Origin: Pseudomonadota bacterium
GTDB lineage: Bacteria; Pseudomonadota; Gammaproteobacteria; Burkholderiales; Rhodocyclaceae
Reading direction: 5' to 3'
Assembly (NCBI GenBank): GCA_009778425.1
Contig: WRJU01000149.1
Span: 1-6,624 of the forward strand
Length of the DNA: 6,624 nt
Positions within the stretch are counted from its first letter, which is position 1; every line of letters begins with the position of its first letter. Under the pieces are notes generated by a model. The model worked only from the letters and a program-made list of their open reading frames with translations, was not told the DNA's origin and did no database searches. The position numbers were made by a program, and so were the translations under genes. Below are positions 6,188 to 6,624 of the stretch, piece by piece.

Positions 6188-6624
6188 ATGGCCAAGCAGC
6201 AAAATCAGCGCAAGCAAGCCTCCGAGGAGCGTGATGACGGCCTGCGCGAAAAGATGGTGTCGATCAACCGCGTGACCAAGGTGGTCAAGGGCGGCCGGAT
6301 TCTCGGTTTCGCGGCCCTCACCGTGGTCGGTGACGGCGACGGCGGCATCGGGATGGGCAAGGGCAAGTCCCGCGAAGTGCCGGTGGCCGTCCAGAAAGCG
6401 ATGGACGAAGCCCGTCGCAGAATGAGAAAAGTCTCGATCAAAAACGGAACCCTGCATCACACGGTGATAGGCAAGCATGGCGCGGCCTACGTGCTGATGC
6501 GGCCGGCTTCCGCCGGAACCGGCATCATCGCCGGCGGCCCGATGCGCGCGGTGTTTGAAGTCATGGGCGTGACCGACATCATCTGCAAGTGCATCGGTTC
6601 CACCAACCCGTACAACGTGGTGCG
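6188..6624 (+). CDS. rpsE: 30S ribosomal protein S5 (uS5), cut by the right edge
   Basis: The first 145 codons of rpsE are present with no stop; an S5 of usual length (about 167-175) would lack only its last 20-30 residues here. S5 acts in decoding fidelity and contacts mRNA near its entry. The N-terminal double-stranded-RNA-binding fold begins at about residue 19, with VSINRVTKVVKGGRILGF, which includes the loop where spectinomycin-resistance changes occur in E. coli. The pattern TALTVVGDG-like, GKGKSREVPVAVQKA, PASAGTGIIAGGPMRAV and GSTNPYNVVR follows. AAGGGG sits seven bases before the ATG. A CKC pair (residues about 133-135) precedes GSTNPYNVV, where E. coli has AKA. Confidence 0.96.
   Translation, partial: MAKQQNQRKQASEERDDGLREKMVSINRVTKVVKGGRILGFAALTVVGDGDGGIGMGKGKSREVPVAVQKAMDEARRRMRKVSIKNGTLHHTVIGKHGAAYVLMRPASAGTGIIAGGPMRAVFEVMGVTDIICKCIGSTNPYNVV

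Noticed and set aside
6584..6592. CKC cysteine pair in S5 as a possible metal site
   Set aside because: Only two cysteines lie close together, and no other ligands are evident. It is more likely ordinary family variation.

Overview
The window reads as chromosomal housekeeping DNA from a Gram-negative proteobacterium. A betaproteobacterium is most likely, because the ribosomal proteins and LptC resemble that class as I know it from family knowledge; no search was run. Lipopolysaccharide (LPS) genes show that the cell has an outer membrane. Hand counts on sample lines give G+C of roughly 58% in the ribosomal genes, 65-73% in the LPS genes and 50-55% in the regulator gene.

There are two divergent blocks. 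On the minus strand, reading leftwards from about 3070, come a Crp/Fnr-family regulator that looks like the DNR (nitric-oxide-responsive) branch, then kdsD (arabinose-5-phosphate isomerase), lptC and lptA. The last three overlap by 1-4 bases and form one translationally coupled unit. A Shine-Dalgarno-like GGAG at the left edge suggests the next gene, probably lptB, starts just outside. KdsD makes the precursor of the Kdo sugar of LPS, and LptC and LptA are the inner-membrane and periplasmic parts of the bridge that carries LPS to the outer membrane.

On the plus strand, from 3298 to the right edge, is the front of the spc ribosomal protein operon in canonical order: rplN, rplX, rplE, rpsN, rpsH, rplF, rplR and rpsE (cut by the edge). 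Gaps are 7-12 bases and every gene has a good Shine-Dalgarno sequence. A strong-looking sigma70 promoter with an extended -10 lies about 100 bases upstream of rplN. The 229-base divergent region (3069-3297) holds this promoter, an A/T-rich upstream stretch and a small leader hairpin.

I see no previously undescribed system. The points worth a second look concern layout: the spc operon begins next to a regulator and LPS genes rather than after rpsQ, kdsC is missing between kdsD and lptC, and a DNR-like regulator sits divergent from the ribosomal operon.
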